Origin: Pseudomonadota bacterium
GTDB taxonomy: Bacteria > Pseudomonadota > Alphaproteobacteria > Rhizobiales > Xanthobacteraceae
Reading direction: 5' to 3'
NCBI GenBank assembly: GCA_023422775.1
Contig: JAFAGM010000132.1
Location: 1 to 13,416, forward strand
Length of the DNA stretch: 13,416 nucleotides
This document shows, piece by piece, positions 1 through 6,741 of the stretch; the first letter of the stretch is position 1, and every line of letters begins with the position of its first letter. The notes beneath the pieces were generated by a model, which made no database searches, was not told the DNA's origin, and saw only the letters and a program-made list of their open reading frames with translations. The position numbers and the translations under genes were made by a program.

Positions 1-877
1 TCATCATCACGAACATGCCCTGCATGCCCTTGTTCTCTTCGCCGATCAGCCAGCCGGTGGCGTTGTCGTAGTTCATCACGCAGGTGGAATTGCCGTGGAT
101 GCCCATCTTGTGCTCGATCGAGCCGCACGACACGCCGTTGCGGGCACCCAGCGAACCATCGGCATTGACGAGAACCTTCGGCACCACGAACAGCGACACG
201 CCCTTGATGCCGGCAGGCGCACCTTCGATGCGCGCCAGCACCAGATGGATGATGTTCTCGGCCATGTCGTGCTCGCCGGCAGAGATGAAGATCTTGGTGC
301 CCGAGATCTTGTAGCTGCCGTCGGCCTGCTTGGCCGCCTTGGTGCGCAACAGGCCGAGATCCGTGCCGCATTGCGGCTCGGTGAGGTTCATGGTGCCGGT
401 CCACTCGCCTGCGATCATCTTCGGCACGAACATCTTTTTCTGTTCGGGCTTGCCATGCACCAGCAGCGCCGCGGTCGCGCCCATGGTGAGCCCGCCATAC
501 ATCGAGAACGCCATGTTGGCCGCGCTCTGGAATTCGGTCACGACCTGGCTCAGCGTTACCGGCAAGCCCTGCCCGCCATATTCCGCCGGCGCCGACAATC
601 CGAGCCAGCCGCCCTCGGCGACCTGCCTGAAGGCTTCCTTGAATCCCTTCGGCGTCGTCACCGAGCCATCGTCATGCCGCTTGCAGCCTTCGAGATCGCC
701 GACACGGTTGAGCGGCTGCAGCACCTCTTCGGACAGCTTGGCGGCCTCACCCAGGATGGCTTCGCGCACGTCGGCGGAGGCGTCGGTAAAACCGGGCAGG
801 TTGTCGTAGCGATCGATCTGGAACACGTCGTTGAGCAGGAAGGTGACGTCTTCGACGGGGGCTTTGTAGATCGGCAT
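1..877 (-). CDS. Acyl-CoA dehydrogenase, DmdC-like (partial, C-terminus off window)
   Basis: FAD-dependent acyl-CoA dehydrogenase, oxidising an acyl-CoA to the enoyl-CoA and passing electrons to ETF. The first 292 residues are visible. The N-terminus MPIYKAPVEDVTFLLNDVF is typical of the large (about 590-600 aa) subfamily that includes methylmercaptopropionyl-CoA dehydrogenase DmdC and many FadE-like paralogues in alphaproteobacteria. Residues ~30-155 look like the helical N-terminal domain. The middle-domain signature MNLTEPQCGTD is at ~163-173, followed by KISGTKIFISAGEHD at ~190-204 in the FAD/substrate-binding beta domain. The catalytic Glu and C-terminal helical domain lie beyond base 1. 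The start at 877 is supported by GGGAG about 8 nt upstream. The SnoaL-like gene lies 150 bp upstream on the same strand and may be co-transcribed. The family is secure; the substrate is unknown, and DmdC activity should not be assumed. Confidence 0.93.
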   Translation of the reverse strand, partial: MPIYKAPVEDVTFLLNDVFQIDRYDNLPGFTDASADVREAILGEAAKLSEEVLQPLNRVGDLEGCKRHDDGSVTTPKGFKEAFRQVAEGGWLGLSAPAEYGGQGLPVTLSQVVTEFQSAANMAFSMYGGLTMGATAALLVHGKPEQKKMFVPKMIAGEWTGTMNLTEPQCGTDLGLLRTKAAKQADGSYKISGTKIFISAGEHDMAENIIHLVLARIEGAPAGIKGVSLFVVPKVLVNADGSLGARNGVSCGSIEHKMGIHGNSTCVMNYDNATGWLIGEENKGMQGMFVMM

Positions 878-1027
878 GGTGTTCTCCCGGCAGGGGCAGG
901 CGTGAGAGTTTGAAACGAAATCCGCGGTGTATTCCGGAAACGGACCTTAGCCGGTTCCCGGTGTTCGAGGGAGCAAATCCGCCGGACGGCCGTTGCGACA
1001 TTCACGGCGCCGGCCTGTCGGCAGCCC

Positions 1028-1414
1028 TCACTGTTTGGCGAGTTGCTCTCCCATCAGGCGGTGCAGCAGGTTGATCGCCTTCAGCGGACGCACCATGACC
1101 TTGAAGTGCGTGATCTTACCGTCATCGCTGAACGTGATGATGTCGACGCCATTGATCCTGATGCCCTCGATCTCGTTTTCGAATTCGAGAACCGCGCCGC
1201 GCTCGCTGCGCCACTCGCCGACATATCTGAAGCCCGGACCGCCCAGCACCTTTTCGGCGCTGGCGAGATATTTGAAGGTGATGTCGCGGCCGCGTTGCGG
1301 CGTGTGGACCACGGGGCTTTCGAACACCGCGTCGGGATGCAGCAGATCCCACAGCGCCGCCGTGTCATGGGACTTCATGTAGCCGTACCACTTGTCGAGG
1401 CCGCTCATGGTCAT
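1028..1414 (-). CDS. SnoaL-like / nuclear transport factor 2 (NTF2) fold protein
   Basis: Small single-domain protein of about 128 aa in the SnoaL/NTF2-like superfamily, a cone-shaped alpha+beta barrel found in isomerases, hydrolases and ligand-binding proteins. Family hallmarks are the N-terminal helix (LDKWYGYMKSHDTAAL), the LLHPDAVFESPVVHTPQRG segment and the terminal strands (VDIITFSDDGKITHFKVMVRP). No signal peptide is seen, so it is probably cytoplasmic. Three in-frame ATGs lie close together (1417, 1414, 1408). A perfect AGGAGG at 1420-1425 sits 2, 5 and 11 nt upstream of them. The first is too close, so 1414 is chosen and 1408 is the alternative. The gene is divergent from the PadR regulator, which probably controls it through the shared 125-bp region. 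The substrate cannot be told from sequence. Confidence 0.85.
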   Translation of the reverse strand: MTMSGLDKWYGYMKSHDTAALWDLLHPDAVFESPVVHTPQRGRDITFKYLASAEKVLGGPGFRYVGEWRSERGAVLEFENEIEGIRINGVDIITFSDDGKITHFKVMVRPLKAINLLHRLMGEQLAKQ

Positions 1415-1464
1415 CATGTCCTCCTGTGCAGGCGACGTCCGGGCATTTGCGCAGGCGCGGCCCG

Positions 1465-1502
1465 ATTATGCGCGTTGACGCATATGCAACTTTATGCATA
1501 AT
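1465..1502. promoter_or_regulatory. Promoter/operator array for the PadR gene (and divergent SnoaL gene)
   Basis: On the plus strand TTGACG (1475-1480) and CATAAT (1497-1502) are spaced by 16 bp and match sigma-70 -35/-10 boxes at 5/6 each. Overlapping them are five copies of the half-site TATGC or its complement GCATA, starting at 1467, 1480, 1483, 1493 and 1496. They form a perfect inverted repeat TATGCG-N6-CGCATA (1467-1484) over the -35 box and a perfect 10-bp palindrome TTATGCATAA (1492-1501) over the -10 box. On the minus strand CATAAT also occurs at 1465-1470, a possible -10 for the divergent SnoaL gene, although no good -35 is seen for it. Embedding operators in both promoters suggests repression by the adjacent PadR protein. 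The pattern is seen directly; the function is inferred. Confidence 0.6.
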
Positions 1503-1525
1503 GTCAACGACTGTCGTAATAGACC

Positions 1526-1530
1526 GGAGG
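1526..1530 (+). promoter_or_regulatory. Ribosome binding site that decides the PadR start
   Basis: GGAGG at 1526-1530 lies 9 nt before TTG 1540, in frame with the regulator. The upstream in-frame ATG at 1501 has no Shine-Dalgarno sequence. It also overlaps the proposed -10 box, so it would lie upstream of the expected transcription start. Confidence 0.6.
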
Positions 1531-1539
1531 ACCGGCATC

Positions 1540-2136
1540 TTGGCGCTCGGTGACGCGATACTTGCCTGCCTGACCGAACGGCCGATGACGGGCTACGAGC
1601 TCGCCAAGACCTTCGATGCGTCGATTGGATTCTTCTGGAAGGCCAATCACCAGCAGATTTATCGCGAACTCACCCGGCTGCGCGACCGCGGCCATATCCA
1701 GGGCCGCGAGGTCGTCCAGTCCGGCAAGCCGAACAAGCTGGTCTACACTCTCACGCCGGAGGGAAGGGCCGCGCTGAGGCATTGGGCCGCGCGGCCGAGC
1801 GTCCCCGCCTCGATCAAGGACGACCTGCTGGTGCGGCTCTACGCACTCGACAGCGTCGATGTCGAACCCCTGCGTACCGACCTGATGGCGCGCCTGGAAC
1901 ACCACCGCGATCGCTTTTCCCGCTACGAGCGCCTCCTCAACAAGCGGTTTCCACAAGGCACGGCGTCACCGGCCGATCTCGGCAAACTGCTCGGGCTTCG
2001 CATCGGGCTCGCCCACGAACGCGCCGTGGCGGAATGGTGCGAAGAGGCGATCGACGCGTTGTCGGCACTGTCGGCCGGCACAGATCGCGGCAAAGTCGTG
2101 GCCATCGGCGACGGCCAGCGCGAAAACAACGCCTAG
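1540..2136 (+). CDS. PadR-family transcriptional regulator
   Basis: Winged-helix repressor of about 198 aa. Residues ~1-80 form the PadR domain: ALGDAILACLTERPMTGYELAK, then IGFFWKANHQQIYRELTRL (recognition-helix region), then the wing VVQSGKPNKLVYTLTPEGR. Residues ~90-180 are the helical C-terminal dimerisation part typical of longer PadR proteins (Vir_act_alpha_C-like). Such proteins dimerise, bind inverted repeats and are released by small phenolic or other ligands. TTG 1540 is chosen because GGAGG is well placed, because the resulting N-terminus matches the usual family start, and because the probable promoter overlaps the alternative ATG at 1501, which would add 13 residues. It probably regulates itself and the divergent SnoaL-like gene through the palindromes at 1467-1501. 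The ligand is unknown. Confidence 0.9.
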   Translation: MALGDAILACLTERPMTGYELAKTFDASIGFFWKANHQQIYRELTRLRDRGHIQGREVVQSGKPNKLVYTLTPEGRAALRHWAARPSVPASIKDDLLVRLYALDSVDVEPLRTDLMARLEHHRDRFSRYERLLNKRFPQGTASPADLGKLLGLRIGLAHERAVAEWCEEAIDALSALSAGTDRGKVVAIGDGQRENNA

Positions 2137-2187
2137 ACCGGCCGAGCTAGCGCCCTGTTTAACTTTAGGGCTGCATAGTCCAATTCC

Positions 2188-2202
2188 TTAACCCGTTATT
2201 TA
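2188..2202. promoter_or_regulatory. CtrA-box-like motif upstream of the PodJ-like gene
   Basis: TTAA-CCCGTTA-TTTA matches the alphaproteobacterial CtrA consensus TTAA-N7-TTAA at 7 of 8 defined positions. It is about 124 bp upstream of ATG 2326. A 5-bp inverted repeat CCTTA/TAAGG (2186-2190, 2206-2210) frames it. Cell-cycle control would suit a polarity factor, but in an AT-richer intergenic stretch a near match can arise by chance. Confidence 0.3.
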
Positions 2203-2325
2203 CCGTAAGGAACAAAAGTCAGGTTCTGAGGCAGGTGAACTGCGCGGGATTCCATTGTCGCTTCAGTGGGACGCGCGGGGAAGCTGAGGGCGCAGGTGCA
2301 GCGCCGGAGCGAACCGGACGAGATC

Positions 2326-5300
2326 ATGAATTCGCGCGTATCGTGGAGTGTTGACGGCATCGATCCATCCGTCCGCGAAAGGGCCGAGGCAGCCGCGCGC
2401 CGCGCCGGCATGTCGCTGAACGACTGGCTCAATTCCTCCATCGGCGAACCCGCCCCGCCCAACTTCCGCGCGCCCCACGACCAGCGCGCGGCGATGCCGG
2501 GCCAGGAAATTCGCGAAGTCGCCGACATTCACCAGCGGCTGGATTCCATCACCCGGCAGATCGAGCAGATTTCGCGGCCCGCGCCGCGCGGCGAAGCCCC
2601 GCGCGCCGAGCCGGCCGTCGCCCGCCAGCTCAACGACGCCATCTCGCGCCTCGACGCGCGGCTGTCGCAGATTTCGAACCCGGCGCCGGCCCGCCAGGCC
2701 GAGATGCAGGACAGGCAGCGCCAGACCGATATGGTCGAGCGCGCCGCAACCCAGGTGTATCGCCCCTCGCCGCCGCTCAGCCCGGCTTCGATGGATTTTG
2801 CGGTCGCCGAAATCGCCGCACGCCAGAATGAACTCGACGGCCCGTCGTCGCGTCAGGCGCCATCCGCTCCGGTGCCGCCGCGGCAGGCCGCGCCGATGGC
2901 GCCGGCCGGCCCGGACTTTTCGTCGCTGGAACGTCATCTGTCCAAGATCACCAGCCAGATCGAGGCGCTGCAGCGTCCCGATCACGTCGAGCAGTCGATT
3001 GCGGCCTTCCGCAGCGAACTGGCCGAGATCCGTCACGCCATTACCGAGGCGATGCCGCGCCGGGCGATCGAGTCGATCGAAAACGAAATCCGCACGCTGT
3101 CCCGCCGCATCGACGACACCAGGCAGAACGGCAGCGACGGCCAGGCGCTCGCCGGCATCGAACGCGCGCTCGGCGAAATCCGCGAAGCGCTGGGCTCGCT
3201 GAAGCCGGCCGAGCAACTCACCGGCTATGACGACGCGATCCGCAATCTCGGCGCCAAGCTCGATCTGATTCTGCGCTCGAACGACGATCCCTCGACGGTG
3301 CAGCAACTCGAAAGCGCGATCGTCGCCCTTCGCGGCATCGTTTCCAACGTCGCCTCCAACGACGCGCTGGCGCGGCTGGCCGACGACGTACACACGCTGT
3401 CGAACAAGGTCGACCAGTTGTCGCGTTCCGGCAGCAACAGCGATTCGTTTGCGATGCTCGAACAGCGCATCATCGCCGCGCTGACCTCGACGCTGGAGAA
3501 CCGGCAGCCGGCGGCCGCGAGCGAGCACTCGGAATATCTGGAAAACGCGCTGCGCACGCTGACGGAGCGGCTCGACCGCATCCCGGTCGGCAACGACAAT
3601 GCGTCGGCCTTCGCCCATCTCGAACAGCGCGTCACCTACCTGCTGGAACGCCTCGAAGCCTCCGACCGCCCCGCTGCGCCGTCGATCGATCTCGGGCGGG
3701 TCGAAGAAGGGCTGCACGACATCCTGCGCTCGCTCGAACGGCAGCACGCCAGCCTGGTTTCGCTTGCGGACAGCAACCGCCAGGCCGAGGCGCCGCAGCC
3801 GATGGACCCCGGCATCGTCGATCTCGTCAAGCGCGAACTGTCCGACATCCGCTTCAGCCAGTCGGAGACCGACCGCCGCACCCAGGACTCGCTGGAAACG
3901 GTTCACAGCACGCTCGGCCACGTGGTCGATCGCCTGTCGACCATCGAAGGCGATCTGCGAACGGTTCGCTCCGCGCCCGCAGTGCTGCAGCCGGCCCCGG
4001 CGCCGGCCGAGATGCACGAGGAGACAACGCGCGCGCCTTCGCTGCAAACCCTGATGCAGCCTTTGGCTCCGCAACCTTTGGCTCCGCAACCGAAGCCCGA
4101 ACTGCCCAATCCGGCCGCGCTGCAAGGGGATATTCAGGAGCATTTCGCCGCCGCGCCGCGCGAATTCCACGCCGCGCAGCCGGTGCCGGTACAGCCGATC
4201 CCGCCCCGCGCCATCAGCGAAATCCTGGAGCCGCTCGCCGCACCGTCGCGCGCCGCGATTGCGCCGGAATTGCCGCCGGATCACCCGCTCGAGCCGGGCA
4301 CCCGGCCGACCGGACGCATGTCTTCGCCGTCGGAACGGATCGCAGCTTCGGAAAGCGCGCTCAGCGAGATTCCGGCAGGCCCCAAGGAGCCGGTCAGCTC
4401 ATCGAGCTTCATTGCCGCCGCCCGCCGCGCCGCGCAGGCCGCCGCTGCCGCGCCGCCTCCCGAAAAGGCCGGACGTTCGGCGGCCAAGGCAGCTTCCAAG
4501 GCAGCATCCAAGGCTGCGTCCAAGGGCGGCGACAAGATCAAGGCTGACGACAAGACCCCTTCGAACATGTCGTCCAGGATCCGCGCTTTGCTGGTCGGCG
4601 CGAGCGTGGTCGTGATCGTGCTCGGCACCTTCAAGACGGCGATGACGCTGCTCGACACCGGCAGCGCGCCGAAAATGCCGGCGATCGAAAGCCCGGTCGA
4701 GCCGGCTGCCGCTCCGGTACAGGTGCCTGCGGAGAATGCCGCCAAGCCCGCGGCGCCTTCGGCGGCCCCGCCCTCGATGATCTCGCCGACGCCGGTCGAG
4801 AAGCAATCGAACAATTCCTCAGGCCCCAACACGCTGGACAGCGCGCGGCTCCTGGTCCCGCCGCAGGCCGCGGCGGCCCCTGCCAGTGACATCACCAACG
4901 CCATCCCGACGCTGCCCGCCACCGGCCCCAGGCCCACGACGATATCGGTGCCGCCGGGCGAGCGGTTGCCTGACGCCATCGGTGGCCTGACGCTGCGCAC
5001 CGCCGCGATGAGGGGCGATCCCGGGGCAGCCTACGAGATCGGCCTGCGCTTTGCCGAAGGCAAGGGCATCGCCCCCAACCTCGACGAAGCCGCCAAATGG
5101 TATGACCGCGCGGCGCAGGCCGGCGTGGTGCCCGCGATCTTCCGGCTCGGCACCTTCTACGAGAAGGGTCTGAGCGTAAAACGGGACGTCGATCTCGCGC
5201 GGCGTTACTATCTGCAGGCGGCCGAACGCGGCAATGCCAAGGCGATGCATAATCTGGCCGTGCTCGACGCCGATGGCGGCGGCAAGGGCGCCGACTACAA

Positions 5301-5691
5301 GAGCGCCTCGCAATGGTTCCGCAAGGCCGCCGATCGCGGCGTCGCCGACAGCCAGTTCAACCTCGGCATCCTCTATGCCCGCGGCATCGGCGTCGAACAG
5401 AACCTCGCCGAATCCTACAAATGGTTCAGCCTCGCCGCGGCCCAGGGCGATGCGGACTCCGGTCGCAAGCGCGACGATATCGCCAAGCGCCTCGACGCCC
5501 AGTCGCTGGCGGCAGCAAGGCTCGCGATCCAGACCTTTACAGTGGAGCCTCAGCCTGACGACGCCGTCAGTGTGGCCGCACCCGTCGGCGGCTGGGACTC
5601 GGCCCCGGTGCAGACCACCCCGGCCAAGGCCGCGGCCAGGCAGCCGGCGACCAAGCAGGCGGCGACCAGGCGCGCCGCGGCCGCGAATTAA
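2326..5691 (+). CDS. PodJ-like polar localisation protein with Sel1 repeats
   Basis: Predicted bitopic inner-membrane scaffold of 1121 aa. Residues ~1-40 (WSVDGIDPSVRERAEAAARR, then GMSLNDWLNSSIGE) resemble the PodJ N-terminus and a ribbon-helix-helix-like segment. Residues ~65-560 are Ala/Arg/Glu/Gln-rich with heptad-like coiled coil. Residues ~560-750 are Pro/Ala-rich and probably disordered, ending in a KAASK repeat. One hydrophobic helix (ALLVGASVVVIVLGTF) lies at ~754-772. After a second Pro/Ala-rich linker come four Sel1-type repeats at ~893-933, 934-969, 970-1005 and 1006-1041, expected in the periplasm. PodJ in Caulobacter organises a cell pole with this order of domains. The peptidoglycan-binding C-terminal domain found in some PodJ proteins is not visible; the protein ends in an Ala/Lys/Arg tail. 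ATG 2326 fits the family start; an in-frame GTG at 2266 would add 20 residues. The architecture is clear, but the exact role is inferred. Confidence 0.88.
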   Translation: MNSRVSWSVDGIDPSVRERAEAAARRAGMSLNDWLNSSIGEPAPPNFRAPHDQRAAMPGQEIREVADIHQRLDSITRQIEQISRPAPRGEAPRAEPAVARQLNDAISRLDARLSQISNPAPARQAEMQDRQRQTDMVERAATQVYRPSPPLSPASMDFAVAEIAARQNELDGPSSRQAPSAPVPPRQAAPMAPAGPDFSSLERHLSKITSQIEALQRPDHVEQSIAAFRSELAEIRHAITEAMPRRAIESIENEIRTLSRRIDDTRQNGSDGQALAGIERALGEIREALGSLKPAEQLTGYDDAIRNLGAKLDLILRSNDDPSTVQQLESAIVALRGIVSNVASNDALARLADDVHTLSNKVDQLSRSGSNSDSFAMLEQRIIAALTSTLENRQPAAASEHSEYLENALRTLTERLDRIPVGNDNASAFAHLEQRVTYLLERLEASDRPAAPSIDLGRVEEGLHDILRSLERQHASLVSLADSNRQAEAPQPMDPGIVDLVKRELSDIRFSQSETDRRTQDSLETVHSTLGHVVDRLSTIEGDLRTVRSAPAVLQPAPAPAEMHEETTRAPSLQTLMQPLAPQPLAPQPKPELPNPAALQGDIQEHFAAAPREFHAAQPVPVQPIPPRAISEILEPLAAPSRAAIAPELPPDHPLEPGTRPTGRMSSPSERIAASESALSEIPAGPKEPVSSSSFIAAARRAAQAAAAAPPPEKAGRSAAKAASKAASKAASKGGDKIKADDKTPSNMSSRIRALLVGASVVVIVLGTFKTAMTLLDTGSAPKMPAIESPVEPAAAPVQVPAENAAKPAAPSAAPPSMISPTPVEKQSNNSSGPNTLDSARLLVPPQAAAAPASDITNAIPTLPATGPRPTTISVPPGERLPDAIGGLTLRTAAMRGDPGAAYEIGLRFAEGKGIAPNLDEAAKWYDRAAQAGVVPAIFRLGTFYEKGLSVKRDVDLARRYYLQAAERGNAKAMHNLAVLDADGGGKGADYKSASQWFRKAADRGVADSQFNLGILYARGIGVEQNLAESYKWFSLAAAQGDADSGRKRDDIAKRLDAQSLAAARLAIQTFTVEPQPDDAVSVAAPVGGWDSAPVQTTPAKAAARQPATKQAATRRAAAAN
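4061..4090 (+). repeat. In-frame 15-bp tandem duplication in the PodJ-like gene
   Basis: CTTTGGCTCCGCAAC occurs twice back to back (4061-4075 and 4076-4090) with no mismatch, encoding PLAPQ-PLAPQ in the disordered linker. Perfect identity points to a recent slippage event. Confidence 0.8.
4486..4521 (+). repeat. Three 12-bp repeats encoding KAAS in the PodJ-like gene
   Basis: Three consecutive units, AAGGCAGCTTCC, AAGGCAGCATCC and AAGGCTGCGTCC, encode KAAS-KAAS-KAAS just before the membrane helix. Differences fall mostly at third codon positions, so the repeat is older or selected at protein level. The Lys-rich stretch may help hold the cytoplasmic side of the membrane anchor. Confidence 0.7.
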
Positions 5692-5755
5692 GATTACGTA
5701 AGCCGCGGCCAGCCCGCTGGCACGGCCCTCTCCCTCGCCATAAATTGCTGTAGCG

Positions 5756-5781
5756 GATCGGACCAGCCCGATCCCGATCGG
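5756..5781. repeat. Inverted repeat cluster between the PodJ-like and ClpP-like genes
   Basis: GATCGG-N6-CCGATC (5756-5773) is a perfect 6-bp inverted repeat and abuts the 8-bp palindrome CCGATCGG (5774-5781). No T-run follows, so it is not a standard terminator. It could be an operator or a weak transcript 3' hairpin. Confidence 0.4.
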
Positions 5782-5804
5782 TTCGGCGCGGAAAAGAGGA
5801 TCGT

Positions 5805-6605
5805 TTGTCAGACCAGGATAGCCAGAGCGGGGAGAACTTCCGGAGGTCGCCGACAGGCCCTTCCGTGGTGGCGCCGCGCATCCCGCCCCATCAACCTCCG
5901 CCGCCGCCGGCTCAAGCGCCCCGCCGCAAGCGAAACCTCTGGTCGATCGCCATCTTTCTCCTGCTGGTTTCCGGCGTGGCCATCCGCGCCTACCAGGACC
6001 TGTCGCAACCCGATGCGTGGGACTACTGGAAAGACCAGTACATCTCGCCGAGCATGACGTTCTCGGCCATCGCCAATGCCGACCTCGACGGCACGGGTCA
6101 GGGCCGCCGTGCGCTCTTTGTCAGCGGAACGATCGGTCCTGCCGCGGCGAACGCGTTTCGCGACCGGCTTGACCAGGCCCGGCTGACCGCCGGCGACATG
6201 GTCCTGCTGTCCTCGCCTGGTGGCGATTTGAACCAGGCCACGATCATGGGCGAGATCATCCGATCGCGCGGCCTGGTGACGGCGGTCGGCATCCCAGATG
6301 CCTCGGGCCGCGTCAAGCCTGCCTATTGCGCCAGCGCCTGCGTGCTCGTCTATGCCGGCGGCAAGACCCGGTTCGGCGTGCCGGGCTCGGCGCTCGGCGT
6401 TCATCGTTTTGTCACGACCAAGCCCATCAGCGATCCTGTCGCCCAAACCCAACGGATTGCGGGCGCCGTGCTGGGCTACATGACCAAGATGGGCGTCTCG
6501 TCCTCGATCGTGGAGGCAATGTCCGAGACCCGGGACATCCGCTGGCTCAGCCCCAAGCAGGCGTTGGCGATGAACCTCGTCACCGATCCCCTCGGCAAGC
6601 CCTGA
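5805..6605 (+). CDS. Membrane-anchored periplasmic ClpP/crotonase-fold protein (COG3904-like)
   Basis: Protein of 266 aa. Residues 1-44 are cytoplasmic, Pro-rich and end in the positive cluster RRKR. One hydrophobic helix (NLWSIAIFLLLVSGVAI) at ~44-60 anchors it, leaving ~65-266 in the periplasm. The rest resembles the ClpP/crotonase superfamily: strand VSGTI (~107-111), oxyanion-type SSPGGD (136-141), CASAC (175-179) with candidate nucleophile Ser177, and LGVHRF with candidate His200. This layout fits the uncharacterised 'predicted periplasmic protein' group of alphaproteobacteria (COG3904). Two Cys flank the Ser and could form a disulphide in the periplasm. The start is TTG 5805, preceded by AGAGGA at 5795-5800; there is no alternative ATG before the anchor helix. 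It lies 113 bp after the PodJ-like gene. Proteolytic activity is inferred, and no substrate is known. Confidence 0.82.
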   Translation: MSDQDSQSGENFRRSPTGPSVVAPRIPPHQPPPPPAQAPRRKRNLWSIAIFLLLVSGVAIRAYQDLSQPDAWDYWKDQYISPSMTFSAIANADLDGTGQGRRALFVSGTIGPAAANAFRDRLDQARLTAGDMVLLSSPGGDLNQATIMGEIIRSRGLVTAVGIPDASGRVKPAYCASACVLVYAGGKTRFGVPGSALGVHRFVTTKPISDPVAQTQRIAGAVLGYMTKMGVSSSIVEAMSETRDIRWLSPKQALAMNLVTDPLGKP

Positions 6606-6615
6606 GCCCATCGGC

Positions 6616-6633
6616 CCGCCCAACGCCGGGCGG
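6616..6633 (+). terminator. Possible stem-loop after the ClpP-like gene
   Basis: CCGCCC-AACGCC-GGGCGG forms a perfect 6-bp GC stem with a 6-nt loop starting 10 bp after the stop codon. No T-tract follows, so it may protect the 3' end or terminate only weakly. Confidence 0.35.
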
Positions 6634-6676
6634 ACCGCACGGTGCACCAGCCCCTCCTGACAACGAGCGGGCATGA

Positions 6677-6690
6677 GGCAAAAATTTGCC
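6677..6690. promoter_or_regulatory. Palindrome GGCAAA-AA-TTTGCC in the exporter upstream region
   Basis: A perfect 6-bp inverted repeat with a 2-bp centre lies in the 264-bp gap before the TauE-type gene. It is AT-rich at its centre in an otherwise GC-rich stretch, the shape of a dimeric repressor site. No adjacent regulator gene identifies the binding protein. Confidence 0.3.
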
Positions 6691-6741
6691 TTGCCGGCCA
6701 TTTTTAGTCCCGCCTGTCGCCGAATTCAGTTATGCAAAGGC

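Noticed and set aside
95..913. 272-codon plus-strand frame over the acyl-CoA dehydrogenase
   Set aside because: Shadow of the minus-strand gene, which carries clear family motifs throughout.
878..1027. Promoter for the acyl-CoA dehydrogenase in the 150-bp gap
   Set aside because: No -35/-10 pair of convincing match and spacing was found on the minus strand.
1426..1539. Longer N-terminus for the PadR regulator (GTG 1426, ATG 1468 or ATG 1501)
   Set aside because: The added residues do not fit the family, lack a ribosome site and overlap the probable promoter; 1426 also falls in the divergent gene's Shine-Dalgarno region.
2152..2171. GCCCT-N10-AGGGC stem after the PadR gene as intrinsic terminator
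   Set aside because: Only five pairs with a large loop and no T-run; too weak to call.
2266..2325. GTG 2266 as start of the PodJ-like protein
   Set aside because: It adds 20 basic residues unlike the conserved MNSRVSWSVDGID start; ATG 2326 gives the expected N-terminus.
2263..4284. 673-codon open frame antisense to the PodJ-like gene
   Set aside because: Arg/Gly/Ala-rich product with no recognisable domain or start context. It exists because the GC-rich sense frame rarely uses codons whose complement is a stop.
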